A DNA stretch of 64,000 nucleotides, taken from Beaufortia kweichowensis (taxonomy: Eukaryota; Chordata; Actinopteri; Cypriniformes; Gastromyzontidae). Positions 11,164-25,310 of this stretch are shown one piece after another. Below the pieces are notes generated by a model. The model saw only the letters and a list, made by a program, of their open reading frames with translations, had not been told where the DNA came from and searched no databases. A program made the position numbers and the translations under genes. Location: contig CM032804.1 in the NCBI GenBank assembly GCA_019155185.1, forward strand, positions 11,938,992 to 12,002,991, given 5' to 3'. Every line of letters begins with the position of its first letter. The first letter of the stretch is position 1.

Positions 11164-14100
11164 ATGCGTATGATGGATAAGATGACATCATTACAGAGTC
11201 TAGGCCTGGTACTGGTGGAGTTTGAATATAAATACGAGGGCCGGGATGGCCACATGGTGTCCATTAAGCCCAATGAACGCTACATCCTCCTGGCCAAAAC
11301 CAACGATCATTGGTGGCACGTCTGCAAAGATGAACATGCTAAGCCATTTTATATCCCTGCTAAATATGTGAAAGAGCTTCCACCTAACATTCCTTCACCT
11401 CTGGACTTCAGAGAGCCTCCTAGACCTGATCTAAAGCCCATTGTGCCTGACTTGTCAGAGACTCGCAAATCAGATGAGGTGACAATTAGACTACGCTCCA
11501 AGGGGAATTACCACAAAACAGAAAATCGCATGTCGACTTTTGGCGTTCCATTAGATTTACACGAGCCACCTTCTTACAAGTGTGGCGGACCATCAGACTC
11601 TCTCATTTCCCTAAATCCTGCCTCAGACTCATCAAAGCAAAAGAAGAGGATGAGTCAAGCGAGCAGTCTGATGTTTGGCTCAGAGTTCAGAGTGCCCAGC
11701 TTCAGTCCAGCCGACCCTCTCCATAAACCTACCCCTGCCAAACCTGTGGAGCTTCCTGACATCAAAAATCTGAATGAGATCATGTCTCAAGGAAAGTCAC
11801 CAGAGCCTGAATCCCCAATAGAGCCTGAAAGTGAAAGTTCTAGTTCTGAACCATTACCGTCACCGGACTCTGAGAATATTTACGAGTCCATATCGGACCT
11901 GAATCTTGATGAGTTGACACTGACAGATAAAGAGCCTGCTGGGTTGCCAGATCCTCAGACCAACACATCATGCTCACCCCCAGCAATAAAGGTACAGTGT
12001 CTTACGTTTTATGAATACACTGTTTAGTATAGTATTAGTATAATAAATCATTTGTATAGTAAAAATAGTATACGTAATAGTAAAAAATACATGTATTATA
12101 AAATATAATATATAAAATATAATATAATGATGGATGGATGGATGGTATTTTATATCTGACGCTTGCAAACCCCGGTTTTCTATAAGGAAGGTGCAAGAGA
12201 ATTGTCTTGAATAAAGAAATATCTTTAAGACAAACTGTGGCACACATATAGAGGTCTGAGATTTGTTTCTATTCTATTGTACATCTTTTTGTGTGACACA
12301 TGTACTCTCTCTGCGTGGAAGTATTTGTGTGCAACAGGGCATAAATCCTCCTGAGGTTAAGCAGTAGAACAGGAAGTTATAAAAGGAAATCTTTGTGGCA
12401 AGTAAGCCACTAGGGGTCATTGTTGGCATACTCACACATCCTACTAGAATTAAGAGATTGCATGAGTGCAGTTCATCACTTCACCATCAAACTCACATAT
12501 TGACTATTCTGAAGATATAGTTATTTAGCAGTTGAGTAGACATTAAAGATTTAAGCTAGACAAAACAAAGCAACTGAAAACAATAGAGAGAAAATTAGGG
12601 CGAACTGCTTTACAATAAGGCCCTTCAACATGACATCAGAACAGGATATTACAGCTTTTCCTACAGGAAAGGACATAGTGACATAAAGCTTGAGAGAAAT
12701 CTATAGGTGGCATAATTTGCCTTTGTAACCACTGAGCATTTTAAATAAAGTATATTAAATCCAATTTTCATATCTATTTGCATTCATGTTGTTTATGGTG
12801 CACTCACCCTGCTATACAGGTTTTCAGGGTGCCCATCCCATTTTCACGTTTGTGAACAAATTTAAAGGTTTGATCACACCAAGCCGCAGAGGTCATGACA
12901 CGACAACAGGGTTTGGTTTTTTATTAGCAACAGTCTCTTGAGAGGAGAGTTTCGATCTGACTTCATACAGGTAATGTTTTTAATCCGATATAAAGGTAAT
13001 ATTTAAAATATGATGAGTCTAAGATTGTAGCTGCAAGGCTTCTGTTGGTACAGGTATGGCAAATGTTTTCAGCCTATCAGTTTCAAAAACGGTAAATGAT
13101 TCTGGAGCTTCAAGTTTGTCACATAGAGTAAGGTTATTAGGACCGTTCTGTTTTAAAGTATTTAAAATATACTTACTTTCTGTGACTTCAACTATCATAA
13201 TTAGTCAAAAAAAATCTCTGGAGCGTTAGTTTGAGGTACAGAGCAGGAGCTGGGCTCTCAATGCACCTGTATCACATTTCAAAGCCTTTGTCAGCCGACT
13301 ACATCAGTCTTAGACACAAAACCAGCAGTGTGTGAAGCATGTGACCCTCCCTGTGAAAACCCAGCTGAAGTACATTCTTTTCGTGAGCTACTGTTTTCTA
13401 CATAAAATCATGCTAAATAATGTAAAGAACATTCTGTGAAAATATAACCTTGATATTTTTAACACTGACCAAGTAAGATTATGTCAAAGATTTAAATTAT
13501 AGTGAAATTTGTTATCTCAGAATTTGATTTTTAGACTTTAGGTTTTCACAGACAGGGTCACATATGTGAAAGTATTTAGATTAGTTCAGATGCTATTCTG
13601 GCCCATTAAATGTAACTATAGTGAGTCATGCTCCAGCTGTTTCATAACCAATATAAATACTTCATACTTTATGAGTAATCTGTGGTCTGCACTTCAAAGC
13701 CACGAGCTCAAGAGAAAAAGCAAAACATCTTTCATTACTATGAGGCGTGCAGTTTCATAATAGTTACTATTATAGTATATTAGGCTACCCTGTGTAGCTA
13801 TTAAGTGTACAGATGTTGATCCACACCTGCTAAAAAAATCCGCCTTCGGCACGTTTACAAAACAAAGGAGGATCCCCGAATCTTATTACACTGCTTTAAA
13901 CCCAAACACAACCCAGCCTGACCCACATTACAAGCAAATTGCTTGTGGCTAGTGTAGCACTGTGAGGAGTTCACGTACGATGTTTGTCAAACACCACAAG
14001 TTGACTCCGTGTTTGAATCGTGGGAATAATCAAACGTTTTGGGAGGGAAAGAGTTAAATGTTCGGGTTGTGAGACCGCTCCCGTGCTAGTTCACCTGCGC

Positions 14101-17100
14101 TAGCGGCGGATTGATTCATTCACTGCTGATGAAAGAAAGGTGAGATTCATCTGAGAAGATCTGCGCGAATGAAACGCAGGTATTCTTATCGATATATTAT
14201 AGCTTATACACAACAAAAATACTATAACTGTAGAAATGTCTAACTGAAACAGTTTGGGTGTCACCTGCTGCTTCGTTTTTATTAGTCGACAAATCCAGGG
14301 CGTTTCGTCACTGCCGCTTCAGTCAGTCAGTCAGTCAGGTGAAACTGTCAACAACATGCAGCGGTTTAGAATAGGACTGTCGAAATTTTAGTAAGGAATT
14401 AAGGTCGTTTAAATAACGTGAGGCTTTTATATTTGTTCACAATACTTTTGAAAGAGACGGCAAAAAACTTTGTAAGGTAGGGCATTGTTGTGGTTTAAGG
14501 TTGTGACTCAAATCACATGAACTGCGTTTATTCTTCATTATCTCTCACACACAATCGACTCTGTCATTTCATTGATTGCTTTGTGCTTTATTCAAGGTAG
14601 TCTATTTTTAGCTAATTGCTGAGAGGTTATTTTGAAGAGACAAAGCTCTTGCTCGGTGCTGATGAGGTCTAAATCAGGATGTTATTGATTGTATTGGGCT
14701 GAGTATTCGCTTATTTAAAGGTCAGTGTTTACTGGAAAGTTTATTGTTCTGTTTTGAGTTTTACATTTTTAACTTAATAAATACCTAAATATTCATTTAC
14801 AACATCAGCAAGAAAACTTCTGTCATGTATTGAGATGTATTTATGTTTGATTCCGTCTGAAAAAGTCATTGTTAGTTTTTAACCGCATTACATTTTGGTA
14901 AGGGATCACTAATACCAACAGTACAATTTGTTTAACTGAATATAACATTCTGTTATGACAACTGTAGTATTTAAGTCACACACATTATATAAAATGCCTT
15001 TTTATTAGGTCTTAGTAAACAACAGCTTCAAAATATTCTTCTAAATATCTTATTAAAGATATGTTTTATTTGCTAATTTCATCGTTTGTGCTTTGTTGGT
15101 AAACATTTGCTTTCCTGGTTTGTTTAATTGCTTGTGTCGTCTTTACTCTCTGATCAGGATTGGGGTCAAAATTCACTGGAATGTCATTATAAAACTATTT
15201 TGAGACCATGTAACACAAATGATTGACCAGCTGTCACACTGAGTGGTTGTTGACTGTTTATAGTTGAATATGAGTTTGTATTGAATACTTTATTTACTTG
15301 GGCGATTTTAATCTAAGATCAAACTGATAATCACTAGAATGTAAAGTTTGATTACTTTTTAGTATATTGGTACTTTTAGTTTGTGCCGCATTTGTCTATG
15401 TGGAAAAATAGGTTTCTGGGTTAGTTTGTCAGGTCAGGTGTTCTGGAGGATTGCCGCATGGTTGATTCCTTGTTTATCTCAAAGGAAGTCAACTTCAGAT
15501 CTTTATGTTTCTAGATATGGCTCAGGCCCTCCATTCATATGGGGTGTTTTTACTGTCTGTTTGCCTGCCGTTAATTTACTGTAGAAGATTTAGAAGAATC
15601 ACTTGTTGAATCCCTCAACAAGCTGCATGTCTGCTTTACACGCCAAAACATAATACTTTGGGATTTAGAAAAATCTCTGATGTTGCTAAATAAAACAGAA
15701 CTAGTTAGTTCAGTTGGCTTGTCTGGGCTAGATATTCTCACACCTGGAGATTTTATTCACACTGCTGGTTTTGTGTTTGCTGATTCATTTACACTTGTGA
15801 TGAAGCATTGTGACACAAATGAGACAGTCGGGATTACCTGAAATTGAAATAAGGGGAGTGTCTAAAGCCACTTTTGAGGTTTCATTTGAATGACAAAACC
15901 TTATGATCTAGATTTACCGCCTAATTTGTTTACACTCAAAGACTGTCTCACCCAGTTCTCAGAACATAGCTATTTAACATGAAAGAGGAACTGATTTTGA
16001 GACTTCATTCGTGATTTTCAAGCACTACATCCCTAATTGGAACGATGGGGCTTTTGCACACACCAAAGGTTATTATTTTAACATGTAATTTTCATAGCTT
16101 TGATTTGTTCAACCTTGTTTTGGTCATTTTTCTATGTTATGTTCTTGGCAGATCTCAGGATGTTTACCGAACACATGATTATGTTTGTTTATTTTATTTA
16201 GCAAAACTCCACCTTAAGAGGAAATGAGAGTTTAACTTCCTCCACCCTATAACATCAGTTAGTTTGTGTTCCCAGTTGAGGTTTCTGTGCACTCGTACAT
16301 GTCTGTATGACCCTCGGGAGACCCCCTTTAGCTTTCCTGTCAAACAATCTCATGTGCCCCTCCCCTGAAGTCAGATAAACACAGAATCTCTTCTCGTTAT
16401 ACATGCTGACAACATACTCTCATGCAGCAGCTGCAGGTTTTGGACAGTGTTTTCAGATCCTTTGTTGTTTTGAACGTTTGGCACCTTTCACGTGGGACCA
16501 AATGTGGCTTGAACCCAACGTTTGAGTCTTGATACATTTGCTGGTCCTGATTTGAGTTACAAATTGAGATTCAGATGGAAGTGAAAGAGGTGATCCTTAA
16601 GGCTTGCTATACGCTAATGCCCAGACTGGAGACATTTCTGAAGTTTCGTAAGGTAAGCGATAAACACAGGCTGGCTTTGTGATGCTAGAATGCCGTAAAA
16701 GATATCCAGGTAGGGTATTGTGGAGTTGCTGATTACATCTGCTTTTCTGAGACTGACCCGCTGTTGTTCACATGAAAGATACTGTTGAATTTACTGTTCG
16801 TGCAACTTTTAGTTTTTTGATAGATTGTAACTGATTCTGAGCCATTTCTGTAAAAAAGTGTTGAATGATGATATTACATAAAGACCAGCATTTGTGTTGT
16901 TAACATCTATAAGAGCTTATGAACAAACTATCTAGTACAGCAGTTGTCCTGCGCTTGAAGATGTGTACGACTGTATCCGGGCAGTTTGTGTGCATTTATA
17001 AATCATTATTTATTTAATAAATGTATATCATAATTTATTTGTGGATGAATTTAAATGTTTGTTTAGGTACTTTTCTGTATGTAATTTAAAATTTTTTTAA

Positions 17101-20100
17101 CCATTTATTTGTGGTTTAAAAGCATCATTAAGAACAGCAATAAAGATCTAATATCGTGATGATCCTGTATATCGTAACAAAAGTCCCAGGAATTATCAGG
17201 ATATACAAATTTGATACCGTCACTTGCCTCTTAAGACAAACTTTAGCCAGATTTGATTAATTGTACATTATTTGGATTAGTCATGTAATTTTAGCTGACA
17301 CATGAGACTTTTGAGATTTTGTTTAGCCACTTTTTGGCAGTGTTTCATGCTCCACCATTACGTGTCTTCCAAACTCTTTTCAGATATATTGCAGGGGTTT
17401 GAACTGTCAGCTTGTTCTGTTTTCTTCTTGACTTCCTCTCTAGAGACAGTAAAGATTTGCTTTGAAAAAGATATTATCTGGAAGCATCTTCATTACGGAG
17501 GGACGCAAGAGATACTTTCACTTGGACTAAACAGGTTTTCATTAAAAGGACGTTGTAGATGTTTTTAGACCTCATTGCGTGGTTTCATTGAGCTTGTACA
17601 GGTGTGTAGCTCTGCGTCTGAAAGCTTTTTTGCGGTCCTGCTATGACTCTCAGGGATTAGTTAGTAACTTTTATATGCACAAATTAACTCTTTGCTTGCT
17701 GTTGGATTGTCAGGTTACATTGAAGGCCTGACGATGAAGGCCGGAGAGATATTTGATTTCACATTAACTTTTTTGTGTCGTTACTGAATTAAGGGAGTGT
17801 CTCCAGCAGGATTGTTTCCCTGCGGCTCTTGTTTTGTGAAGTTTTCTAAAGACCTTTGTTAAAGACAAGCAATAGAAATACTGACATGTGACATGAACTG
17901 ATAGTTCCTCACGTTAACATTTGTGATGTCATGTTAGCACCGTGTTCCATGCGATGTGGTCTGTTCATATTGTCCTTTTCTACAAACTGTTTCATTAAAT
18001 TGAATGTCATACTTAATGCTTTGAATTAGGGATTTATTGATGCAGACACAGGTGATGGATACTAACAAAGTATTTTTTTTGTCTTGACTGTTGCTATAAA
18101 TGCTAGACACACCCCAAACAAGACTAACTTTCCTCTCTCGCATCAGGTTGAGAATGAAAACCCCACCACAGCGGTGTACGCGAACGTCTCTGACCTGAAG
18201 AAGATTAGCCCTCGCTCTCCAATCTCATCTGTCTCCACCTGTTCTTCACCCGGCCTCGCTCTCAGTCCCGCCCCAGACTCCGCCACCCCGCCCAACTCGG
18301 CCGAATGGCAGGTCCATACTGACCGGGACAGCGGGAAGGAGTTTTTTTACCACCCCACCACGGGGAAAAGCAGTTGGACTGATCCCCGTAGCCCCCACCC
18401 AGGATCCAGTATGGAGTCTTTGACGTCCCCCCTGCCTACAGTGTCCACCCCGGCCTCAGCCCACACCCACAGCTCAGACTGGGAGCAACTTTTGGACGAG
18501 ACCACTGGGAGACATTACTACTATAACCACACTTCAAAGCAGAGCTCTTGGACTGCGCCAGAACTGATGTCTCCTCCACCTACCACAGATGGGGCACATC
18601 TGCCGGTAAGATATGGTTTAATCATCATTTTTGGATTGGACTCATTCTTCGGTTGTGGTTTTGATTTGGGTCAAATAGAAATATGTACGTTTCTCTCTCT
18701 CTTCAGCCACCTCTGCCAGAGGAGGACTACCCTATAAATGAATCCCAAAATCCTCCTCATCTCCCTAAGGATCTACAGTTACCCCCAATCAAACGTGCCG
18801 TCATCCCTAGGGCTGCTATGGACATGTCTAAAGACTTCCCGTGGGCTGGACCCGCTCTGTAGAGGGTGATGGGAAATCTGTTTTCACAAGTGAACACACA
18901 CATGAACAGGTAATAAGAGTTTACAAAAACACACACAAAGACGCATACAAATAGACTGGGATTATTAATAAATGCCTTGATCACATAATCCAGTGTTTTT
19001 GTCACATAATCCTTCAAAATAAAAGGATACGACTAGACTGATTGATAGCTGAAGAGACACATTATCAAATTAAACAAAATATGTTAGAAGTAAATGTTTT
19101 ATTGACAGATTGTATAGCAAGTTAAGTATATTTATAATTTTATTATTATTTACATTTTGTTAAACCATTTATTATAACAGTAAGGCTAATTCTGCTTTAG
19201 GGATATACATGTTTGTTTTTTCTTAAAAATAAATGGACAATTTCATCTTCAATCGCAGTGGGTCCAGTCTAAGGATGACAAAGGGAAGATGTATTACTAT
19301 TCAAAAGATGGGTCGAAATGCCAGTGGACCCTTCCAGAGGTCTGTGTATGATTTTTTGCAGGAACTTAAATTCCATTGGTCCTTCTGTGTGTTTGGGTTG
19401 ATTTCTGTCAAATAAAATAACTGAATTAAATACAGTTTTAGGTTCTTTTTTAACTGTCAGTAGATCCCCTGCTTGTCAAAATAAACTCATCATGATCTTT
19501 ATTCACTTTCTTTGAAGACTTTTGTGCCGCCCGGGCAGCAGATGATTGGAAATGGAGTGGACCAAGATGCTCAACCTGTTTTAAACAACTGGAGATACAC
19601 AATGGGCCCTGTCAGCTTGTCACAGGAAGACTTGGTGAGTGTCAGTAAACTCAAAATGTGAGTTTGATTTAAAATGTAACTTTTTTTACTGTTCTTTAGC
19701 TCTATACAATTGTTGTACAAAAGTTTATATTCAAGTTCTCTTATTATTGGATGTAAACTCTGATAAACTGGTGATTTCCAGTGTTCCACCCCATTCTGAA
19801 TTGATCTGTGGTAGCAAACAGGATGCAGAATTGTGAATTAAAGGAAGTATTAACATCCAGAAGTGAAAAAACTAGATTTCAGTATAAATGCTCAACAAGT
19901 GACATCCTCAGAGCAACAACTGTTCTCCCCATGAGACATTTTCTCCCCGAGAGATGATATCACAATGACCACAACAATAAGGAAGGAAACATCTGGTACC
20001 TGATCCGACACTCGCCACCGCACCATTTCCACTCTAATATTCATTTATTTCTCTTTCCTCCAGCGTAAATATTCCCCGTCGCACAGGAGGATCGCTTCTG

Positions 20101-23100
20101 ACTGTGCCAGCGAAGCATCCAGCTCAGGGAATTCACCAGATTCACAGCGTCATGTATGTACTGTGACCTCTGTTATTTCCAGACCTCAGTGAAGTGTTTA
20201 ACTCTCATCCATCAGTTCATTCAAACTCATTTATGTGTAACATTCACAGCCCATTCGGTTTACTACTATTAATTTGTCTTACCGTCCCCTAGTTGGTTTC
20301 CAAATTTGTAAGAACCCAAAAATGGTTTTGTTTCCTTTCTAAAGGACAAAAAGCGCCGGAGGAACCTGTCCAATCACAGCGCAGATTTACATTCTCATCA
20401 TGTGCGTTTTGTTTGTCGTCCCCGATTTTTGTGTTTATGGGCGATGTTATCTGAATTGATGTCCAAAACTAACCTGTCATGCATTAGAAGAAAGCTAACA
20501 TCATTGTTTGTTGGCTGGGAAACAGTTACTTTAATTTGTAATAATAGCATGTCATGCCGTCACTGTTAAATCAATGTTACATTCATCTAACGCCATTTAC
20601 ACTAACAAACACTTATTGTCTCAACATGTGTCCTTCAGTTCTCTTGTCCAAAAATGTACCAAAATAAATGTAAAAATAAATTCTAGTTCACTTGTCATTA
20701 TGAAAAGAGTGAGTTGTATATTTTTAAACTTACCCATAATGTTTATTTGGCTTTTTTTTGCACTTAACAGACATTATTGGAGAAAGCTGGAATTCTCAAC
20801 AAAACCAAAATCGCTGAGAATGGAAAGAGGCTAAGGTGTGTCTATGTAAACACTGTTACCTGTGATGAATCAGCACATATGTTTGTGTTATTAGGCTATA
20901 GCCTTTATGTCAGCCGTTATCTGTTGTGACGATTTTAACCACCTCTTCTTTCTAATGAACATTCAAATAGTAATACTCTTGTTTGCTTTCCTCAGGTTGA
21001 CAATAAATGAAATCTAATTTAAATCATTCAATGAGTATCTCTACTTTTATGCCTCACATGTGTACAGTGAGTTATGTGTTACTGTGTTTATGAGGATATG
21101 ACACATCATTTGTGTTAGGAAACAATGTGCTTCCAATATAAAAATATATTTCCTGATTTCACCTGGACCTTGAGACATTTTTTCCCATATCGCATCAGTG
21201 CAACAATTGAAATTTGTAGTTTGATTTAAGCTGTAAAACACGCATTTCATCTAAAATGACTGCTTCTGTTATTTCAGGAAGAACTGGGCACAGTCTTGGA
21301 CTGTTCTTCATGATGGGATTCTCACCTTTCACAAGGACCCTAAATCTACACCTGCTGGAATGGCTGTACGTTCATAAGACACACACACTCTTAATACTTT
21401 TTCTGTGAATCGGCTTTGTCAAGATGCCTGATTTTTAATCAATTTATCTTTTGCTTCTCAAATATATTCTGACAAAATGACAAACTTGACTGGTATTGGT
21501 TGACTTCTGCAGACCAAGAGCAATCAGATCGTCCCTGAGTTCACAGTTGAATTGAGAGGAGCAACTCTAATATGGGCGTCGAAAGAAAAATCAAGCAAGA
21601 AAAACGTTTTAGAGGTGAACTGTTATTGTTTGATTTTTGGTGATTTATGGCTTGCACAAAACAAAACAGTTAATTGCAAATTGTTTAGCACTAAACTTTT
21701 TGACAAGCTGTGAAATTCATTGTCTTCATTTCCAAGAATTAAAGACAGAATTTAGTTTGTTTCTCTGTATTCAGATCTGCTCCATTTTGATGAGTTTATT
21801 TATTGGCCTGTGTGACGTGTGATTTGTGTTTTGGCAATAAATCTCTAATGCTCTGTCAAGATCTTGAACTTTAGTTTTAGTTGTGTAACAGGCCAAGAAG
21901 TATCACATGTGCACATATTTTTTATATCGATTTAGCAGTATTTTTAGATATTTTCACCATATAACAGTCCTCATCTCAACCATTCTTTGTTTTTAATTGT
22001 AAGTTCTGTGTTTATGCCTCTGTGCAGCTAAAAACACGGCAAGGTACGGAGTATCTGATACAGTATGACACAGATAGCATCATACATGACTGGCACAAAA
22101 TCATCCTGGACACCATCAAACAGCTGGTGAGTAGCGCCTCCTTCTGGCCACATACAGTAGAACAAATAATATCAATTTGCTGATTTTACTCATCGTTATA
22201 TATTTATATATGGTGACTCGAAATGTTCACATGGCCAGTATGATACTATTAATTTATGTAATGCCAGCCAGGTTATATGACTGTCATATTGGCCAGTGCA
22301 ATGTACTTTTATATGCACTTTTATATAAAAAAAGAAATGCAACATAATTACAGTCGTAATCTTTTATTTCTTTTTGCTCTGTAAAATGCATGAATTTTTT
22401 TCTTCAATATTGCATGATTTGAAATGTTTTAGCGTGTGTCGTGTTATTTGCAGGACCACAGTCATAACTCTGAGGATGAGGCGGAGGACATCCCAGAAAA
22501 ACCTGCTGTGCCAGTGGAAAGAGAGAAGAAGAATGAGTGTAAGTTACTAATTTATATATGCATACTAGCACAAGTCACATCAAATGCTGGATGTGTTGAA
22601 GCTTATAGTATATTTTTGTGATTAACACACTCATTTGACTATTTTTCTAATAGCAACAAGGCTGAGTTCTTCAAGCAGCATAGACACAGAACAGGGCCGC
22701 GTGCGCAACAAACTGCGCAAGTTTCTTCAAAGACGGCCGACACTGCAGTCAGTTAAAGAGAAGGGCTACATCAAAGGTCAGTACCACATTTTGCTCTTAA
22801 TATCACCACGTGCTCTTTTTTTAACCATTTAACCTCTAAATCTTATCAGTGACATTTGAATGAACAGTCTGAACAGAATGAACAGAATGTTTAAAGAATT
22901 TTATAGCAATTACAGTATCAATGATCCAGTATCAGTGAAAGATATATTTATAAAACATTTATAAAACATTATAAAAAATGTTCCTGCTATTCTCATCTTC
23001 GTCTTCAACTTTCCGTTATAATGCGTGACCTGAAAGGAAATCCTATTATTTTCTTTTATTCACTTGTCCTATACAGAGAATGTATTCGGCTGCCATCTAG

Positions 23101-24278
23101 ACACCCTGTGTCACAGAGAAAACACCACCGTGCCCAAGTTTGTAGAAAAATGCATCAGATCTGTGGAGAAAAGAGGTAAACATTCATTTTAGTGTGTTTT
23201 TATGAGTTTGGTTTTATTTATATATACCTAATATAACACTAGTCATCTAAACTCCATGCAGGTCTGAAGATAGATGGAGTGTATAGAGTGAGCGGGAATC
23301 TGGCCGTCATCCAGAAGCTTCGATATAAAGCTGATCACGGTAAAGAAGAGCTTCAGACACATCTGGGAGATTTCTCATCACTATAATTAATTTTACTGGA
23401 TCTTCAACTCTTGCTTTGATAAAAATTACATTGAATAATGCTACTGATTATATAAAACCACAAAATATTTATACAAAATAAAATATATGCAAGATCTTCA
23501 AATAGGGTTGGATTATTCAGAATCGTTGTCATTTTCATTTATTTGTCTGATTGTGTGTTTGTAGAAGAGGATCTAGATCTGGAAGATGGGCAGTGGGAGG
23601 AGATCCACGTGATCACAGGAGCATTGAAGCTTTTCCTGCGTGAACTTCCTGAGCCTCTCTTTCCCTTTAGCTTTTTTGATAAATTTATCGCGGCCATACG
23701 TGAGTTTATCTACATCTCATATTATTTCACAATACACAATCAATGATTATTTAATTTGATGCATTTCATTGCTTTTTGGAATAAAATAAGAAGATACAGT
23801 TGTACATTCATAACTTGGGATATGTTGATTAAGAAATGAATGTACAACATTTTAGCAATTATAAATAATTATTAAACTCTACAATTGAAACAATTGACAA
23901 TTTGTTTTCTAGAAATGAGTGACCACAACCAGAAAGTGTCGTATGTACGAGATCTGATAAGAAACCTGCCTTTGCCCAACCATGACACCATGGAGGTTCT
24001 CTTTAAACATCTCCACAAGTACGTAATTTGCTCTGTTTTTATGTCAGATACCTCAACATTATGCTTTTCATCTTTTCTCACTGTAAACCTATGTGTCCTA
24101 CAGGGTGATTGATAATGTTGAGTCGAACCGCATGTCTGTCCAAAGTATGGCTATCGTGTTTGGTCCAACATTGCTACGACCACAGGAGGAGTCCAACATT
24201 GCTGTGCACATGATCTACCAGAACCAGATTGTGGAGCTTATTCTCAGCAAGTTCACCGAGTTCTTCCTAACCCAGTGA
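11164..24278 (+). CDS. arhgap27: ARHGAP27, Rho GTPase-activating protein 27 (SH3-WW-WW-WW-PH-RhoGAP)
   Basis: Coding exons: 11164-11991, 18147-18605, 18707-18909, 19259-19339, 19518-19634, 20064-20153, 20345-20401, 20771-20835, 21278-21365, 21513-21614, 22028-22126, 22454-22538, 22654-22776, 23077-23175, 23262-23339, 23565-23699, 23913-24018, 24104-24278. Phases agree except exon 3, which is one base short. The product is about 996 residues if that base is restored. SH3 is near residues 14-75 (DHWWHVCKDE). WW1 is near 329-356, WW2 near 387-414 and WW3 at 498-524 (DDKGKMYYYSKDG). PH is near 615-735 (KNWAQSWTVLHDGILTFHKD). RhoGAP is near 790-990, with the arginine-finger loop GVYRVSGN and FGPTLLRP. 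Three WW domains favour ARHGAP27 over ARHGAP12. The family speeds GTP hydrolysis by Rho, Rac or Cdc42 and acts in clathrin-linked traffic. TAA in frame at 11161-11163 fixes the start to 11164 or a following Met. Confidence 0.92.
13339..13564. mobile_element. MITE-like element with terminal inverted repeats (most complete copy)
   Basis: The left end reads ATGTGACCCTCCCTGTGAAA and the right end is its near-perfect inverse, TTTTCACAGACAGGGTCACA. The roughly 225-bp body has no coding capacity. Related partial copies lie at 46734-46917 and 55430-55632, sharing the core CTGTGAAAATATAACCTTGA. The superfamily is not determined because the target-site duplication is unclear. Confidence 0.6.
16575..16652 (+). 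CDS. arhgap27: Candidate alternative first coding exon of ARHGAP27 (short isoform)
   Basis: An ATG in fair context (TTCAGATGG) opens 26 codons, starting MEVKEVILKACY, that end exactly at a strong donor (AAG then gtaagc). The exon is 78 nt, so joining it to the acceptor before 18147 keeps the phase-0 frame. It would replace the SH3-bearing exon and give an isoform starting just before the WW domains. ARHGAP27 isoforms lacking the N-terminal SH3 region are known in mammals. No transcript evidence is available here. Confidence 0.45.
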
Positions 24279-25310
24279 ACCACCGATAATCAGCTCAATC
24301 TTCAGACATTGTTGTTGTCTCTCCAGAGATGTGAACAGGGTTACTGACCGTTGTTTTACATTCACATAAACACCCTATTGGCCAGTAGGCTTATAAATAA
24401 ACTTGTCATGGTTCCTTGTTAACATTTTTAACATTCTTCTGTATTTTCTTGGTCTTGTGGTCCTACATCGTCACTGGATTTTACTCGGGTACAATACTAG
24501 CTCATGATGGCAATGCTCAAACCCCATCTGTGGACTACACAATCTTTGTGCTTGGGGTCCAGACTTGGATTTTCATCATTCTTTTATACTGAGCCTCTTG
24601 TTCCTAAATGTTACTCTGATCTGTGCTTGTGGTACTGCCAAAATCATAAGAACAAAAATCCAAATGGTTCTTTAGCCAGTATGATCAAACAGATCCTGTG
24701 AAATTTCAATATTGGTTGACGGTCTGTTAACAGTGACGGATAAAGAGTTGATTTAAAAATGATTTTCAACAGTTTCATTTAAGCTATCAGAGCACATATT
24801 TGTACGTTACTGAATAATATAAAGTATACTATTGACAACATCCTTCAATTAGCCAACCAAACAAGTTTTATTCTTTCATGTAAATGAGCATCACAAACGA
24901 ATGTCTGGACATTTTCCTCATTTGTAATTTTTTCCTGAACAAAGAAGATGCAATGATGGAGTGTTTTATAGTCCATGCGAGCGGAGCACCATGAACGTAA
25001 TTGATTGGCCTCAGTGAAACCGCTGTTAAAACAAAAGTGTTTATTAATAATTAGCTGTATTACTAACATATTAAACATGTCGTTCACTGTCTTTAACCTT
25101 CAGGATTAAACATTCTTTTGAAATGCTGGCAGTACAATGTACAGAAGTGTGAAATGACACAATGAACATTTAAATCTAATGTGTTAAATATAAACTTTGT
25201 CAATGTAGACCAAAGCTGTAGATATTTTTATATATGTTTATACATAAATGTGGTTAAGAAATAATTGGCAACCTAATTTCATTACAGAGATAAATATTCT
25301 GTAAATAAAG
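24279..25310 (+). other. ARHGAP27 3'UTR and polyadenylation signals
   Basis: The first AATAAA after the TGA is at 24396-24401 and another is at 25304-25309. The stretch between is AT-rich with no supported gene. The next gene to the right is transcribed toward this one, so the two 3' ends converge. Confidence 0.5.

Larger units (their letters stand above)
11992..18146. other. ARHGAP27 intron 1 (6.2 kb) with a possible internal promoter
   Basis: The intron contains a MITE-like element at 13.3-13.6 kb and a relatively GC-rich patch at about 14040-14165 that ends in a donor-like GAAAG/gtgaga. It also holds a candidate alternative first exon at 16575-16652. CCACTAGGGGTCA near 12408 is a weak CTCF-like match. 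The rest shows no coding signal. Confidence 0.5.

Noticed and set aside
11164..24278. ARHGAP12 as the identity of the Rho GAP gene
   Set aside because: Three WW domains and linkage to COA3-WNK4 favour ARHGAP27; ARHGAP12 has two WW domains.
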